The notes: generated from the letters alone by a model not told the origin. DNA of 64,000 nucleotides from Heterobilharzia americana (GCA_944470555.2 OX104127.1:25807661-25871660), one strand, 5' to 3'; numbered from the stretch's first letter, positions 21,151 through 31,690 are shown. A program made the numbers and translations.

Positions 21151-21229
21151 TGGGTAAATATATGTGTAACAAAAATAAGTAAACTTGATTACAATCGAAC
21201 TATCAGCACAATAAGAAAAAGCAACTTAC

Positions 21230-21509
21230 AAATTAGTGAAGGATCAAGACTTCCTACTTCACTACAGTTATTATTGCTATTATTATTACTATCATTGTTC
21301 TGATCAGAGGAATCTAACTGTCCAGTGAATTTAGTAATTGGTGGAAAAGCGATATGAAAGTCTGTGTTAAGTTTCTGTTTGACAATATCTGTCAAGAGTT
21401 CTCCATCAAGTAAAGTATTAAGTCGTAATATTTTTGAACGTAGCCAAAAGTAGCGTTCGCATCGAGCACTTTTTTGTTGAATAAGCTCTTCAGCTTTTTC
21501 ATCCAATGA
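21230..21509 (-). CDS. prc1: PRC1/Ase1/MAP65-like protein, exon 3 (residues about 101-193)
   Basis: The acceptor is 'attag' before 21,509 and the donor is gtaagt after the T at 21,230. Phase is 0 in and 1 out, matching exons 2 and 4. The 93 codons begin SLDEKAEELIQQKSARCERY and continue FWLRSKILRLNTLL, which aligns with the PRC1 stretch ending LCEILCMPHYDI (predicted coiled coil, charged, heptad-like). The second part (FHIAFPPITKF, then an Asn/Ser-rich run) is not conserved and looks like a lineage insertion. It belongs to the rod that spaces the two microtubules. Overlapping frames in other phases here are shadows. Confidence 0.85.
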
Positions 21510-22070
21510 CTAATAGAGGAAGAAAAGAGAAACAAAAGACAAAGCAAAATATCTGTAAAACAATAAATTGATAAAGGGCAATTGGTGTCACGACGTCCAG
21601 CATTCACTGTTGAATATCTCTTAGCGACCACATGTACAAATTGCTTTAGATTAAACACTTGGCGGTATATATGACAGAGTACTCTAAGTCTAGATTTTTA
21701 ACTTACCAATGAATCTGCAGTTTTTTGATCATTTTGTGACCTCTCAAATAACTATGTTACCACTTGGTGATTGAGATCTCTAAGCAATGTCAAGTAAGAC
21801 TTTACAAGTTTACATGCTTCACTATGAATCATACGTTAGAATAGTAATTGGATGACAATGAGCTGAAGCGGTTACCATGACTGCAGTGTTTAGTTACAGT
21901 AGATGTAAAATGATGTATCACTTAAATTTGCAAGATGGGAAACTTTCGATCTAAGCGATTGGCGATAAAACGTTTACAGAGTCTACGTCGACCATATTGC
22001 ATAGGACCATAAATAAAATCAATCATGACAGTAACAAGCAAAGTCAGTGAAATGAAGGGGAATCTATGTT
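21510..22070. other. Intron 2 sequence without recognised features
   Basis: AT-rich sequence. No element is recognised before the PLE end near 22,075. Confidence 0.4.
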
Positions 22071-22074
22071 GCCT

Positions 22075-22740
22075 AGGGAGGGATTTAAATGATGTTGTGT
22101 TCTCTGAGCTAGATCGTTTAATCGTGAAGCTGCCATTAACATTCTAGACATCATCAGCACAAACGTCAGAAACACGTGAGCTATGGGATTTTCATCACAA
22201 GTGGTTTATTAACTGGTCCTGATGACCTTGTGTATGACTGGTTATTTCTGCCAAAATCTTGTCATTATCTCTATACGTATTTTGATTCGTTGTCCTGTCA
22301 ACATGACCCTCATGTTGTTTCTTATTGGTTGGTAGATTGGGTCAATGTCAATAGGTCTGTTGATCGCCAACTGAACTGAATGCCAAGCTTCTGACATTTT
22401 TCGTATTTCCTCTACCCAGGATTTCCACATTTCACCAGGGGAATTCATGTTCACAATTGTCCGTATGCATTGATATGAGCGAAGATATGTCATAGAGCTT
22501 CGCTCCAAGTTGATATTCATGCAGACGGATACAAAGAGGATGACCGCTCTGTACGATGCAATATTTTTGGCAGTTCCAGCAGTTTATTTTGTAGATGTCT
22601 GTTTGGTCTTTGTTCACTATTATATCTTTTGGCCTACATAACAAAGAATGAAGAGATTTTTTAGGCCTATGAGCTACAGGAACTCTAAAAGGCTTCAGTA
22701 ATCCAGTTGCGATCTCTGAGATATTCTTCATTTAAGGTAA
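22075..22740 (-). mobile_element. Penelope-like element 3' end, minus strand
   Basis: The pseudo-LTR (22,080-22,180) is followed, reading the minus strand back to 22,740, by a decayed endonuclease region: LLKPFRVPVAHRPKKSLHSL, IYKINCWNCQKYCIVQSGH and RLHEYQL, corresponding to the segment VKHKPTN...IY-x-I-x-C...Y-x-x-Q of PLE proteins. A frameshift separates it from the downstream part (EAWHSVQLAINRPIDIDPIY). It lies in intron 2, sense to the gene. Confidence 0.8.
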
Positions 22741-22829
22741 CACAATCCGTTTGTTGGCTCCCAAACATGACTTCTTGGATGACTGCAAACTAGATCAACA
22801 TCTTTTGAAGCAATTGCATCGACAGGCAT

Positions 22830-22935
22830 TATTCTGGAAAGCAGTCAAAAATGAAGTGTGGCACTCACGTCAGTCAGCAATTAACAGACATACTGACATA
22901 GACTAAATCTGCCGACCAGTAAGAAAGAACAATGC
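22830..22935 (+). mobile_element. Penelope-like 3' fragment, opposite orientation
   Basis: 'gtggcactcacgtcagtcagcaattaacag' in outline, followed by 'cagacatactgacatagac', matches the reverse complement of 22,330-22,420. Thus a second PLE piece faces away from the copy on the left, about 100 bp from it. Confidence 0.65.
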
Positions 22936-23490
22936 TATATACTCCTAATTTTGCACAGCCTTTGCCTGCTGTTTTACCCATCACCTTAAAATGACCTACA
23001 TGGCTGTTTTCATACCATTACTAGTTTTCCTTCTCTCTCCTCTCAAGGCTGAACCCTCATTGGCTGTTAACTCTTTGAACCCAAATGTGGATTTATTGTT
23101 GTCAAGGTCATTTAGAAACGTATATATACAGCATCGCTGTCAACGGTACTGACTGTTGTTGAGACAGTAAAAGCTTTCTGTCAACGGTCTACCTCCTTTT
23201 CTTGTCTTCGCGTGTCGGTGGTATTGTTGTTGTTGTGGTGGTGGTGGTTGACGTTCTGATTTGCACTAGGGTCAATTCGTCTGTGCGTTAGATTTACATC
23301 GTTCGTAGTCTGCTAGGCTCGTATCGCTCGTAGACTGTCAGGTCGTACTACCGGTCATAGAAAACAAAAGGGTCAAAGTTCATATCAGCAGAGGTTGCGG
23401 AAGATGATGTAATCAACTCAGTATATTAGTTGCCTGCTCAAAAGCTATCACTACCAAAATCAATCAATATTAGCATAGTATAATTGTTTT
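22936..23490. other. Unassigned, less AT-rich intron segment with TATA-like motif
   Basis: The stretch 23,090-23,350 has 'cgtatatatacagcatcgct', two copies of 'ctgtcaacggt' and a (TTG)n/(GTG)n run. Composition differs from the surrounding intron. It could be the promoter/5' end of an unrecognised retroelement. No coding region is seen. Confidence 0.4.
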
Positions 23491-23494
23491 TATA

Positions 23495-23572
23495 TCATAC
23501 CGACGAATCCCAAATAGGACGAAATGCGCATCCTGGATTCCACTGCTAGCCACGATCCACCATTAAATATTA
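23495..23572 (+). repeat. SINE alpha hammerhead fragment
   Basis: Only the hammerhead block and flank remain: ccgacga in place of CTGATGA, then GTCC-like/GGAC stem II, GAAA, 'tgcgcatcctggatt' and 'ccactgctagccac'. The core change at C3/U4 predicts inactivity. The tRNA head is missing. Confidence 0.85.
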
Positions 23573-23584
23573 GCATAGGACACA

Positions 23585-24250
23585 GATATTACTGTACAAC
23601 AGTCCAAGTGGCTACACCTCATATCCGCACATCAAGTAAGAAAGAGATAAGACAGAAAATAACTTCATGCAATGATGCGATGTCTTAGTCTGGCAGCTCC
23701 GAGCCTTCCTCCCGCCTGAACTTACTTCAGATAACATTAAGCGACGAGGCAGACGGTGGCTAGGCATGTGTAACACATGTCCCACCCTCCTCAGTCGACA
23801 AACGTCTACAAAGGCATCAAATGACTTTCCTCCCTAAAGCTCGACACTTGACTTCTGTGTCACTGTGGTACCATGGCACATAGCTTCTGCTAAGAAGGCA
23901 ACGGTAGTCGTCTGATGTCTTCTACCTTTAATGGCCATGTTTCATAGCCATACTGTAGAAGAGAGCGAACCAAAGCATAGAACAACCGGATATCACGGAG
24001 GCGCCACAGATGGCGTAAGTTGGCAAAAGTCAACCAAGCCTCCTGTATCCGTGCAGAAATTTTGTTGACCAATGACCCACTACGTTAGTGAAGTGGCCAA
24101 CTCATCCTAAACAATCACAAATTGCCACTCAATGTGTCCATAAGACTCTGTATCTTGTTAGCTTCTTCACCTAACAGGACTATGTCATTCGCGTATTCTA
24201 GATCTACCAAGGATTCCCCTGTGGTTAGGATCAATCCTTATGATGTCAGA
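23585..24250 (-). mobile_element. SR2-like RTE fragment, minus strand
   Basis: The minus strand gives ISARIQEAWLTFANLRHLWRL then RDIRLFYALVRSLLQYGYET, LEYANDIVLLGEEAN-like and the 3' UTR with 'cacctcatatccgcacatca' (reverse complement of 11,190-11,210). Frameshifts and internal deletions are frequent. It is in intron 2, on the gene's sense strand. Confidence 0.85.
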
Positions 24251-25384
24251 TGACGAGAACGTCAATGATAAGATTGAACACATCAGAAATCATTGTACAG
24301 TCAATCAGATTCAGAGAAATTCACCACTTCTGGAGAACTGAATACCGGAAAACATAGAGCAACAAATAGCAAGAATATTAGTCGACTGAAGTTATAGTGT
24401 GAAGTGTACACACGCACCACCAACAGTCCATTTGATATCTTTCAACAAATGAAGGTGATTTAAATGAAACTCAGGAGATAAAAGAAATTGAACTTTGAAT
24501 AAGCAAAATTTAAAACGATATTTTTCATTCCATTTAGCCATAAGTAATAAACAAATACAATCAATAGGAGGATAATAGATAACGATTCTCCATGATTGTT
24601 TATTTACAATAGTTAAATATATTAGTAAACAGATAAAATTAATAACTACAATGAATGACCTTTACATAAAATCGATAATATCGATCTAGGCATGGAGAAA
24701 AACAAAACAAAAACTAACAAAGAAATGGACATTGTACATATTTTGTTGAAGGAAACTAGACTAGGTCTATACTTTTAACTAACTTTATGATTAATACCAG
24801 TATTCTTCATGGTACACATGCATCTTAAGAATAGGGAAGTAGCCGATGAAGAAGACAAGAAGAGCTGGCGTACTTTTAAAAGAAATGATGATCACACACA
24901 AATGAAAGAAAAGGAATTGGAAAACATGGAATCTGGATCAGATATGACAACAAAAAGCTAACAGTTATATTCAATGTCTTTATAGTCTAGTGCTAAGGTT
25001 AATCAGACGCCTCCAAACTCTTCATTGATTACACAATTAAAACAATTGAGTATGAATAATACACATTCAGTATGTCATCATCACTCTGTAGATCTCTGCT
25101 TCCAGAGAATATTAATTAAGTACAAACCTCAATGTTAAAAGTGCCTAACGAGTAATTCATCCAAGCACAGGTAGTGTTGTGTTAGCCTTTGGCAATAAAA
25201 CGCTTAAACATACTTTTGAAACAGTTAGTCCCTTTTATAAATTTCGATAGCGTAATTAGAAGACGAAGTTTATCTGAGCAATGTGATGGTATTTGCGTAA
25301 TACATTTCGAACAATCTGATCACACATTTACTTGTCAAGTCAATATATATTAAACCGAGGACTGGGGGGGGGGGGATAAATACA
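24251..25384. other. Unassigned intron 2 sequence with a G-run
   Basis: No element or gene is recognised. A G13 run occurs at about 25,362-25,374, just before the PLE that follows. Confidence 0.4.
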
Positions 25385-26005
25385 ACAATTAACATAATGG
25401 GGGATTAAAATTAAGAAAGATTAGGACAAACAGGAAGTGACATAATCTCAGAATACGTCCCTGACCGTTTCTATATAAAACTTTGAAAGCTGTTTGAACA
25501 TTAACTTTGTGACCTGTTTCTATAATATGTTTGGCTATAGATGAAGAGGGTCGTCTCCCACCAGGGTTTATCACTGGTTCACACTCCATTTGTTTTTGAA
25601 GCCATTTAGGCATACGTTCTAACACCATCAACTGCATGATTCGATTACTCCTCCCTATGTATGTGTGACTACACACACACGCACATAAATTGGTGAACAC
25701 AATGGGATGTGACGTAATCATTGATGCAGTGTTTAGGTTTTTGGTGAAGCATGTGTTTCGTTTTCTCCACAGTGGTAAGATTCGCTGCGTGATACGTTTT
25801 CTTAATGGCCGATGTCAGCCTACGTCTCAAAATGATACTATTTAGCTCCCCTCTGTATGGTAGAGTGATATGGACACTTTTCTTAAGGACCGTGTATAGA
25901 GTTGGCTTTGATGCTACTTGACCTCTACAACGGTTTATCAACTTCGTCGGATATCCATTTTTCATAAGTGCTTTGCTCAGTAATTCGATGTCTTCATCCA
26001 TCGCA
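25385..26005 (-). mobile_element. Penelope-like element, second family, minus strand
   Basis: Two adjoining minus-strand frames belong together. The first (26,001 to about 25,669) has the RT C-terminal part: LLSKALMKNGYPTKLINR, KKSVHITLPYRGELNSIILR, RRRLTSAIKKTYHAANL, ending at HQFMCVC. The second carries the GIY-YIG endonuclease: HTYIGRSNRIMQLMVLER, then SSSIAKHIIETGHKV. The order is that of PLEs. Sequence differs from the 17-18.9 kb PLE, so it is another family. RT catalytic motifs are missing (5' truncation), and one frame change lies between the parts. It is sense to the PRC1-like gene. Confidence 0.85.
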
Positions 26006-26289
26006 TCAGGTGTACTGATACGTTAAACCATTCATTTTTTTGATGTTATTCCATATAGTCATACAAAAGTGAAATAGAAACCACTGTTGTGTACTGTGCT
26101 CACCTCACTTACTGGAGATTGTAATTATTACCTTTTACAGTTGTTGATACCAGCTCTAATATACGAAGGCTCAAATGAAGTCATTTTTCGTCTTGAAACT
26201 CTGCATATGCACCATACATACACGCACACAAACCACCTGATGCGTTAATAATATGAATTAAAACTAAACAATTGCTATGAAGTAAATAA

Positions 26290-26720
26290 AGGGTGGTGGG
26301 TCCGCACGGCTGAGGAGTCTCAAAATAAGGCGAAACGGCTGTCCACTGCTCCGAAACTTGGTATCACTCCGTGACGAGTACTGCCTTATTAGAGACATTG
26401 CTTCAGATGAATATCACGAAGTTATAATGAGAAGTCATGACCTGTGGGGTCAACCAGTCGGAAGGGAAGCGGATGCCATTTGAAGACCTTGGTGGATAAT
26501 CAGGCTATATTGAGAATTGACAGGAGTAGGAAGCTGTAAAGAATTGAACTTCGACCCAGTGGTTGAATGGTTGATAGGTTCGCCGTAAAACCTGAAAGTC
26601 CTGAGTTCGATCCCTAGCTGGATCGTAAGTGCGTACTGCTGAGGAGTCCAATACTGCTCTCAGGTTTTTGATGGTCCTCCAACTGATATCACTCCGTGAT
26701 GAATACTACATTAAAAATAA
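26290..26720 (+). repeat. SINE beta head-to-tail tandem (1.3 units)
   Basis: A partial unit starting in the hammerhead-like block ('cggctgaggagtctc', 'aaggcgaaacggctgtccac') runs through the tail to about 26,390. It is followed directly by a full unit with lead, A box ('agtggttgaatggttgat'), B box ('gagttcgatccctagc') and a second block where stem II to GAAA is deleted. Same orientation, like 13,130-13,692. Confidence 0.85.
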
Positions 26721-27235
26721 AGTCTCCATAAACCTTAAGGTAAACAATTTTTTAAAATCCCACTGAGGTAGGAATATAAACTTTTGATGTTTCACAAAGC
26801 TGTAGAAGTTGCTTCTTCCGACAGCATTTCTCAAATAACATGTTACACAAACAAGTCATAACTAAGATACATACACACAAATAAACTGAGTTTTTTGCCT
26901 ACCAATTGATATCTTTACTGAAGAACGGACACGAACACCTTCATAAATCGAAAAGACGTTAGTAAACTTCAGCATTCGGTTGTCAGTCAAAGTGAATTAG
27001 ATTACAACCTGACTAAATGTCTCGGATAATTAACCACAATTTTGATCAGTTCGCCAACAACCAATCATAAAAAGTTTTGAAGAGGATAAAATTAAACTAT
27101 ATCATCATTTTCTTCAACCGGCATCCAAACATAAAATCCTAGGTACATGTCTTCCCTAATAATCATCACACACTCTTCAGTATGTGTGGATGAGTGTAGA
27201 GATCATGCTTTTGGTACGGTAATTGTCTATATTAA
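26721..27235. other. Intron 2 sequence without recognised features
   Basis: AT-rich. No element recognised. Confidence 0.4.
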
Positions 27236-27239
27236 GTAT

Positions 27240-27472
27240 TCACTATTCAACTGATACAGAGGCAAACCTATTCATCTCGATGACTAGCAATACAATCCAG
27301 GGAATGCGTTTCGTTCTATTTAGGACTCGTCAGCTGGATGTACCTGCAGCCCAGTGAGTGATGTTCTTCTCACTGAGACTCAAACCTCGTAATCATCACT
27401 TCAAACACAAAAACGTTAGCTGCTAGCCTACTAGGACACGAGAGTCACCTCTTGAGCAGCGGGTGTCAATTG
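27240..27472 (-). repeat. SINE alpha with nearly intact hammerhead core, minus strand
   Basis: On the minus strand: a decayed tRNA-like head, the spacer, 'gtacatccag', core CTGACGA (base 7 is variable in hammerheads, so this is acceptable), stem II with one mismatch (GTCC/GAAC), CGAAAC, then a weakened stem III ('gcattcc') and 'ctggatt' that restores stem I. It lies in intron 2, sense to the gene, so it would be present in the pre-mRNA. Confidence 0.85.
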
Positions 27473-27731
27473 CTAGTTTCGATACTTGTAACTTCTAGTT
27501 ATTATACAGGATTGAATTCCCCAGCTTCTGCTGGGGAATGCCTCGATACTGCCACGATCTTATATTCATCTTGATGACTAGAGAGAAATCTAGTTTTTTT
27601 AAAGTTTTGGCGAAAAATAGTGATCGATTTCAAAGCTATTAACAAACTGAACAGACTAAAAATGAATTACTTTCTATACAACACCTGAATATACTTCATT
27701 TAGAGTACAAAATATGTTCCAATAGTTAAAA

Positions 27732-27732
<1 letters not shown>

Positions 27733-27779
<47 letters not shown>
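27733..27779. repeat. (TA)n microsatellite
   Basis: About 23 TA units lie about 95 bp from the donor of exon 2. Confidence 0.97.
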
Positions 27780-27782
<3 letters not shown>

Positions 27783-27874
27783 GACATAATGAATTAGGAA
27801 CAAAAAATCAATAATTAAGAAATAATAATAATACTTATAATCAATTAATACCAACCAATAAATTCGATACCTAC

Positions 27875-28089
27875 CCGCATTAATTCACTAGAAGTAAGTC
27901 CACGTTCAGGTAGAAATGGAGTTAAGCCTAACTGTTGACACATATCGGCTATTTCTCGACGTCTTAATTCAATTTTTTGTTCCATTATAAGACGTGCAGA
28001 ATTCTCTTCTTTAATAACTTCACAAAGAACTGTTTGTAACTTCTGAACAAATTGTTTTATACGCTGTGAACGTTCCAATTTATTATAAC
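27875..28089 (-). CDS. prc1: PRC1/Ase1/MAP65-like protein, exon 2 (residues 29-100)
   Basis: The acceptor is 'ttattcag' before 28,089. The donor is CGG|gtaggt after 27,875. It enters in phase 1 (completing a glycine codon with exon 1) and leaves in phase 0. Full codons begin YNKLERSQRIKQFVQKLQTV, then a charged helix, and RRREIADMCQQLGLTPF, which aligns with the PRC1 stretch around SVCQKELNTLCSELHVEPF. This region includes the N-terminal dimerisation segment and the start of the rod. No frame damage is seen. Confidence 0.88.
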
Positions 28090-28358
28090 CTGAATAATAA
28101 TTGTACAAAACAAAGAAGAAAAAACGAAGAATAAGTGACCTTGTTGATTATAATAAGACGTGATGCAAAGAATATTGAAGCGCCTGACAGAATATTATTA
28201 AATACGAGTAACGCTACTCACGTAATGAGACACTTAGACGAGATACGAATGGTGACTGTCCCCAGTCAGATAGTATAAGCGGTAAAATTCAGAGGACAAA
28301 CACCGGTCTATGACCGTAAGAAATACAACCTTCTTTGACAAAAAAGTATCATTTATAC

Positions 28359-28458
28359 CCATTTTTTGCTCAGAATATAAAGCCATTAGATTAGAAGTAA
28401 GATACTTATTTTCATTGGCTAGCTGAACGATAAACTTGTCCAATAAAGTTTTTCTTGC
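28359..28458 (-). other. Possible exon of an unidentified gene inside intron 1
   Basis: The minus-strand frame opens exactly at a 'tgtgtag' acceptor whose TAG is in frame, and runs 33 codons (ARKTLLDKFIVQLANENKYL...) to a possible donor 'g|gtataa'. The peptide is polar and coiled-coil-like. It does not fit the PRC1-like gene: spliced after exon 1 in phase 1 it would soon meet a stop. It could be an exon of a nested gene, a poison exon, or chance. No family is recognised. Confidence 0.25.
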
Positions 28459-29045
28459 CTACACAGTAATATGAAGTTAGATTGAAATTCTAAAACTCCT
28501 ACCTTAGCGCAGCTGATGACTTAGAATGCTAAATTTCGATTCAGGCCAATTCCTATCAAATATTGAAAAGATTTGTGAGAATTTCTTAATAGAGTCAGAC
28601 GACAGCAGTTTATGATTTAACCTTGAAGTAGTTAAATGGAAAATATATCAGGTTAGCTAAGATACCTTAGGTAACTATAGTCAGTTGTACAGACGATTTG
28701 TTGACAGTATCATAATGGAGGGATGAGTTATACGTCTCTTATGAAAGTGAAAATAAAGCTGAAAAAGGAAATGAGTTCGAAGTATACTACTGAACATAAA
28801 ATGAGTAGTTAAAAACCAATCATACTGATCCGCAGATTTGTTCAGTCCAACGACGATGATCAAAGCACAGGATGACAGTTTCCCTTGTTCGAGGCCAAAC
28901 TTATCAGCCGTGTAAGCGGAAGAATTTATCCTACAGAGCCGACTTATCCAAATCAACTGAACCTAGTCAGCTAAGTAGGACAAACTGATATACCTTAGAT
29001 AAGATGACCAACTGTGACAACATAGTAGTTGGGAAACTAGTCAGC
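28459..29045. other. Intron 1 sequence without recognised features
   Basis: A 91-codon minus-strand frame (28,681-28,956) has no recognisable motif. No known element is seen. Confidence 0.35.
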
Positions 29046-29047
29046 TA

Positions 29048-29215
29048 TGACAAATGTGAAATAGTGGAGATGGTCTTAGTTGTATTGTGTTCTCTGAGCT
29101 GAGTTGTTTAATCGTGGAGCTTTCATCGTCTTTCTAGACGATGTCCTCAGTACTAACTTCAGTATAAAGTGAGCTGTCAATATTTCTCCATGAGTGATTT
29201 AGTAGCTTGACAGAT
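29048..29215 (-). mobile_element. Solo Penelope-like pseudo-LTR
   Basis: The block matches the PLE ends at 9,395-9,510 and 17,030-17,135 ('gttctctgagctgagttgt', 'cgtggagctttcatcgtc') and continues a little into the adjoining 'ctccatgagtgatttagtag' segment. No coding region is attached. Confidence 0.8.
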
Positions 29216-29414
29216 GTCAACATAGAACATGCAATTTACAAATAATTTGAAAACAAGCCATCCTAATTAAGGTATAACAGTCCTTTATGATCTACAAGCT
29301 GAAGTTCTGCGGCCTTGAACAACCGAAACCGTCATCCAGTGCTCCAATTGAACTGGTGAAATCTCCAGACCGACAAGAGCAGTTTTCTAACTACTCACCA
29401 GTATATTTCTTTAG

Positions 29415-29519
29415 TTGATAACGCTTTAGTGTCAGACATCATTCAAAATACTGTACTGAGCTGTGGCAACCCGGACCGTTACGTAGTAATGCCTGGGTCC
29501 TATGTTAATATTGATTGAT
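29415..29519 (+). mobile_element. SR2-like LINE 3' end
   Basis: About 70 bp of the SR2-like 3' UTR ('ggaccgttacgtagtaatgc', 'ctgggtcctatgtt') end in a short ATTGATT-like tail. It is a severely 5'-truncated insertion. Confidence 0.8.
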
Positions 29520-30185
29520 TAAATCCAATGCCTATTTTATGGTTTCCAAGACTGATGCACAATAACAATACATCCAGTAATAGAACTGAAATCTCATACA
29601 GCCATTGAAAATACAACTTGTGTGTATTTATTGATAGAAAATACACGGAAAGACTGTCAACATATGCGGTGAACGGGACTGGAAATAATTATTTCAACGG
29701 ACCTATAATAATTTGCATATAATAATAGGAGAGTTAGCAGTCATGTATTTCGTGGATTCTCATCAGCTGTTTTACAACCTACAGAATATAATATTGTTTA
29801 TGATAAAAAAAACATGTGATACAACGTATTTTCATAAATCGATAAATGTTTTAATTGACATGCAAAGTAACAGAGAATAAAGCTGACCAAGATTGAAGTT
29901 GTTGAAACATCTCTAACGTTGACTACTTATACAATGATAGAATGAACATGGCAAAACAGTGAGAACGGGGGATTGTATACAATGCGATGAAAATGACATC
30001 AAGTAGACGTAATAAAATGTTAACAGTTTTTCATTAGATTGAGTAATGAGATGAATACAACTCAAAAAGTGAAAGTAGGTTTTGAAATAGATCAAAAAAA
30101 TAGATTACAAAAAAAACTAAGGGTCATGAAGTCATGAAATCTTGTACTTACAAATTTAGATTACGGCTGCCGAGGTTGACAAAAG
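29520..30185. other. Intron 1 sequence without recognised features
   Basis: AT-rich. No gene or element recognised. Confidence 0.4.
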
Positions 30186-30189
30186 AATC

Positions 30190-31310
30190 TTTCTGAAAAC
30201 ATAGATCAGGTTTGAGTCTTTTAATTGGAACTGCTTCAGCAAACCGCAAAAAGATTAGGTTTCTGCTGTTTATTGATCACTCTGGATGATTTTATGTCCA
30301 GTATCAAGCAAATGCCGGATGATTGCACTATTGAAACCCTGTGGACCCTTAAGACTGAAATTTTTAGGGATATGTTTAAAAGAACCCTTCTCTCTGTTTT
30401 TTAAATATATATGCTTTTGCATGTACATGTGAATTGGTAGATACAGTTGAAGGTAACAAGAAGTTATCTACTTTGTTTTGTCTGAATAGCAATTTAGTCT
30501 GATATACACGTAATACTTTGGCAGCTGGATAGATCGTAATCAATGCAGCACTCAGTCATCAGTTCATCAATGTGACGATTTCATCGCCTTTTAAGGCAAA
30601 GTGTAGATAGATGGTCTTCTTGTCAACTATAAAACATTTGACTCTCTCTATTTCTATCCTAACCTTACTTATGAATGGACTTTTGTAGGCAACTATTTTC
30701 GCACAGAAAGTGTTCGGATAAAGGTAAGAGGTCTTCAGTTTTCTCTCTAAAGTACAGTCTACGTGTACGGTTGAAAGCTGCTCTTACTAGACATTTTTTG
30801 TAACTGATTGGGCAAGAGCTGTTAAAGTTTAAATAAAGACCACTCAATGTGTCTTTCCAATGAATGTATCTATAAATCTTCTCATCTGTATGACGTTGTA
30901 AGCCAAAGTCTAGGAAGTGAAATTGGTTGCCACGTTCAGTTCTCATTGTGAATGGTGTATTGCGGTTTGTTTCATTAAATAGACTAAGTAAGTGAGAGGG
31001 ATGTTCACTATTATTGCATAGAACAAATATGTCATCAACGTGATTTGCATAGAAGGCTATTTAATAGACTGTATATTTCAGTTTTGTCTATTCTAGACTC
31101 CCAATGAAGATATCAGTAAGGATCGGGTCTAAAGAGCTAAACATCCATGACAACTCCATTGATTCAACGATATAAGATGGTACTGAATTGAAATTGAACA
31201 TTCTTTGTACACATCAGCAGGAGCAGTTTGATGTGTATACAACAGCACCATAGTTCAAAACGTGGTATATTTTTTCTATCATTTTCGGTGTAGTTCAGAA
31301 GAAATATCCG
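30190..31310 (-). mobile_element. Penelope-like element, RT and endonuclease, minus strand
   Basis: Reading leftwards, a degenerate RT region with DPILTDIFIGSLE, a motif C relative (HVDDIFVLCNN, with HVDD for YVDD), and then the open frame 30,946-30,665 (GNQFHFLDFGLQRHT, IYRYIHWKDTLSGLYLNFNS, KKCLVRAAFNRTRRLY) give the RT end. Further left IIRHLLDTGHKIIQ marks the endonuclease end near 30,270-30,330. Stops and frameshifts occur throughout. It is a third PLE type in this window, inside intron 1 and sense to the gene. Confidence 0.85.
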
Positions 31311-31344
31311 AATAGTCTTCACTAAAAGGCTTAGATTGATAGAT

Positions 31345-31505
31345 GCGTTTTATAGCAAATTGACAGAAGTAGGAAACTGTGAACCACTGAACTCTAACCC
31401 AATGGCTGAATGGTCAAGGCGTTCGCCGTGAAAGTTGAAGGCTTTGAGTTCGACCCCTAGCGGGAATCATGGGTACGTAATAACTAATCAGTCCTATATA
31501 GGACG
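31345..31505 (+). repeat. SINE beta head, 3'-truncated
   Basis: Lead, A box ('aatggctgaatggtcaagg') and B box ('gagttcgacccctagc') are well kept. The element breaks at the start of the hammerhead-like block ('cagtcctatataggacgat'). It lies only about 50 bp from the donor of exon 1 and is antisense to the gene. Confidence 0.8.
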
Positions 31506-31555
31506 ATTTAAACTTCGATAAGAAAAAGTTGAATAACGGAAAATGAATGTCTTAC

Positions 31556-31640
31556 CCACATAATCCCATATACGTAATAATTCAGTTAAGTTAGGTCGAA
31601 TTGATTGAGTTAATTCGCTTTCCAATTCTTCGGTTTCCAT
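31556..31640 (-). CDS. prc1: PRC1/Ase1/MAP65-like protein, exon 1 (start codon, residues 1-28)
   Basis: The start chosen is the first in-frame ATG after an upstream stop. It gives METEELESELTQSIRPNLTE and then LLRIWDYV, with the final G split by a phase-1 donor G|gtaaga. The short helix ending LRxIWDxVG aligns with the PRC1 N-terminus (LREIWELIG), part of the dimerisation domain. Joined to exon 2 it reads IWDYVG-YNKLERSQR with no gap. With all four exons the visible protein is 314 residues, about half of the usual family length. Confidence 0.88.
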
Positions 31641-31690
31641 GATTATTATTATTATTAGCGGTAATGGTAGTATGGTCAATTATTTACCAC
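31641..31690 (-). promoter_or_regulatory. prc1: 5' UTR of PRC1-like exon 1 behind a strong 3' splice site
   Basis: A pyrimidine-rich stretch and 'taaatttcag' end at 31,691, placing an acceptor 50 nt upstream of the ATG. Either a non-coding exon lies further right, or the transcript receives a spliced leader in trans, which is common in flatworms. The sequence cannot tell which. The leader contains a short (ATA)n run. Confidence 0.55.

Noticed and set aside
28359..28458. Additional exon of the PRC1-like protein
   Set aside because: Inserted after exon 1 in phase 1 it leads to a stop, while exon 1 joins exon 2 perfectly without it.
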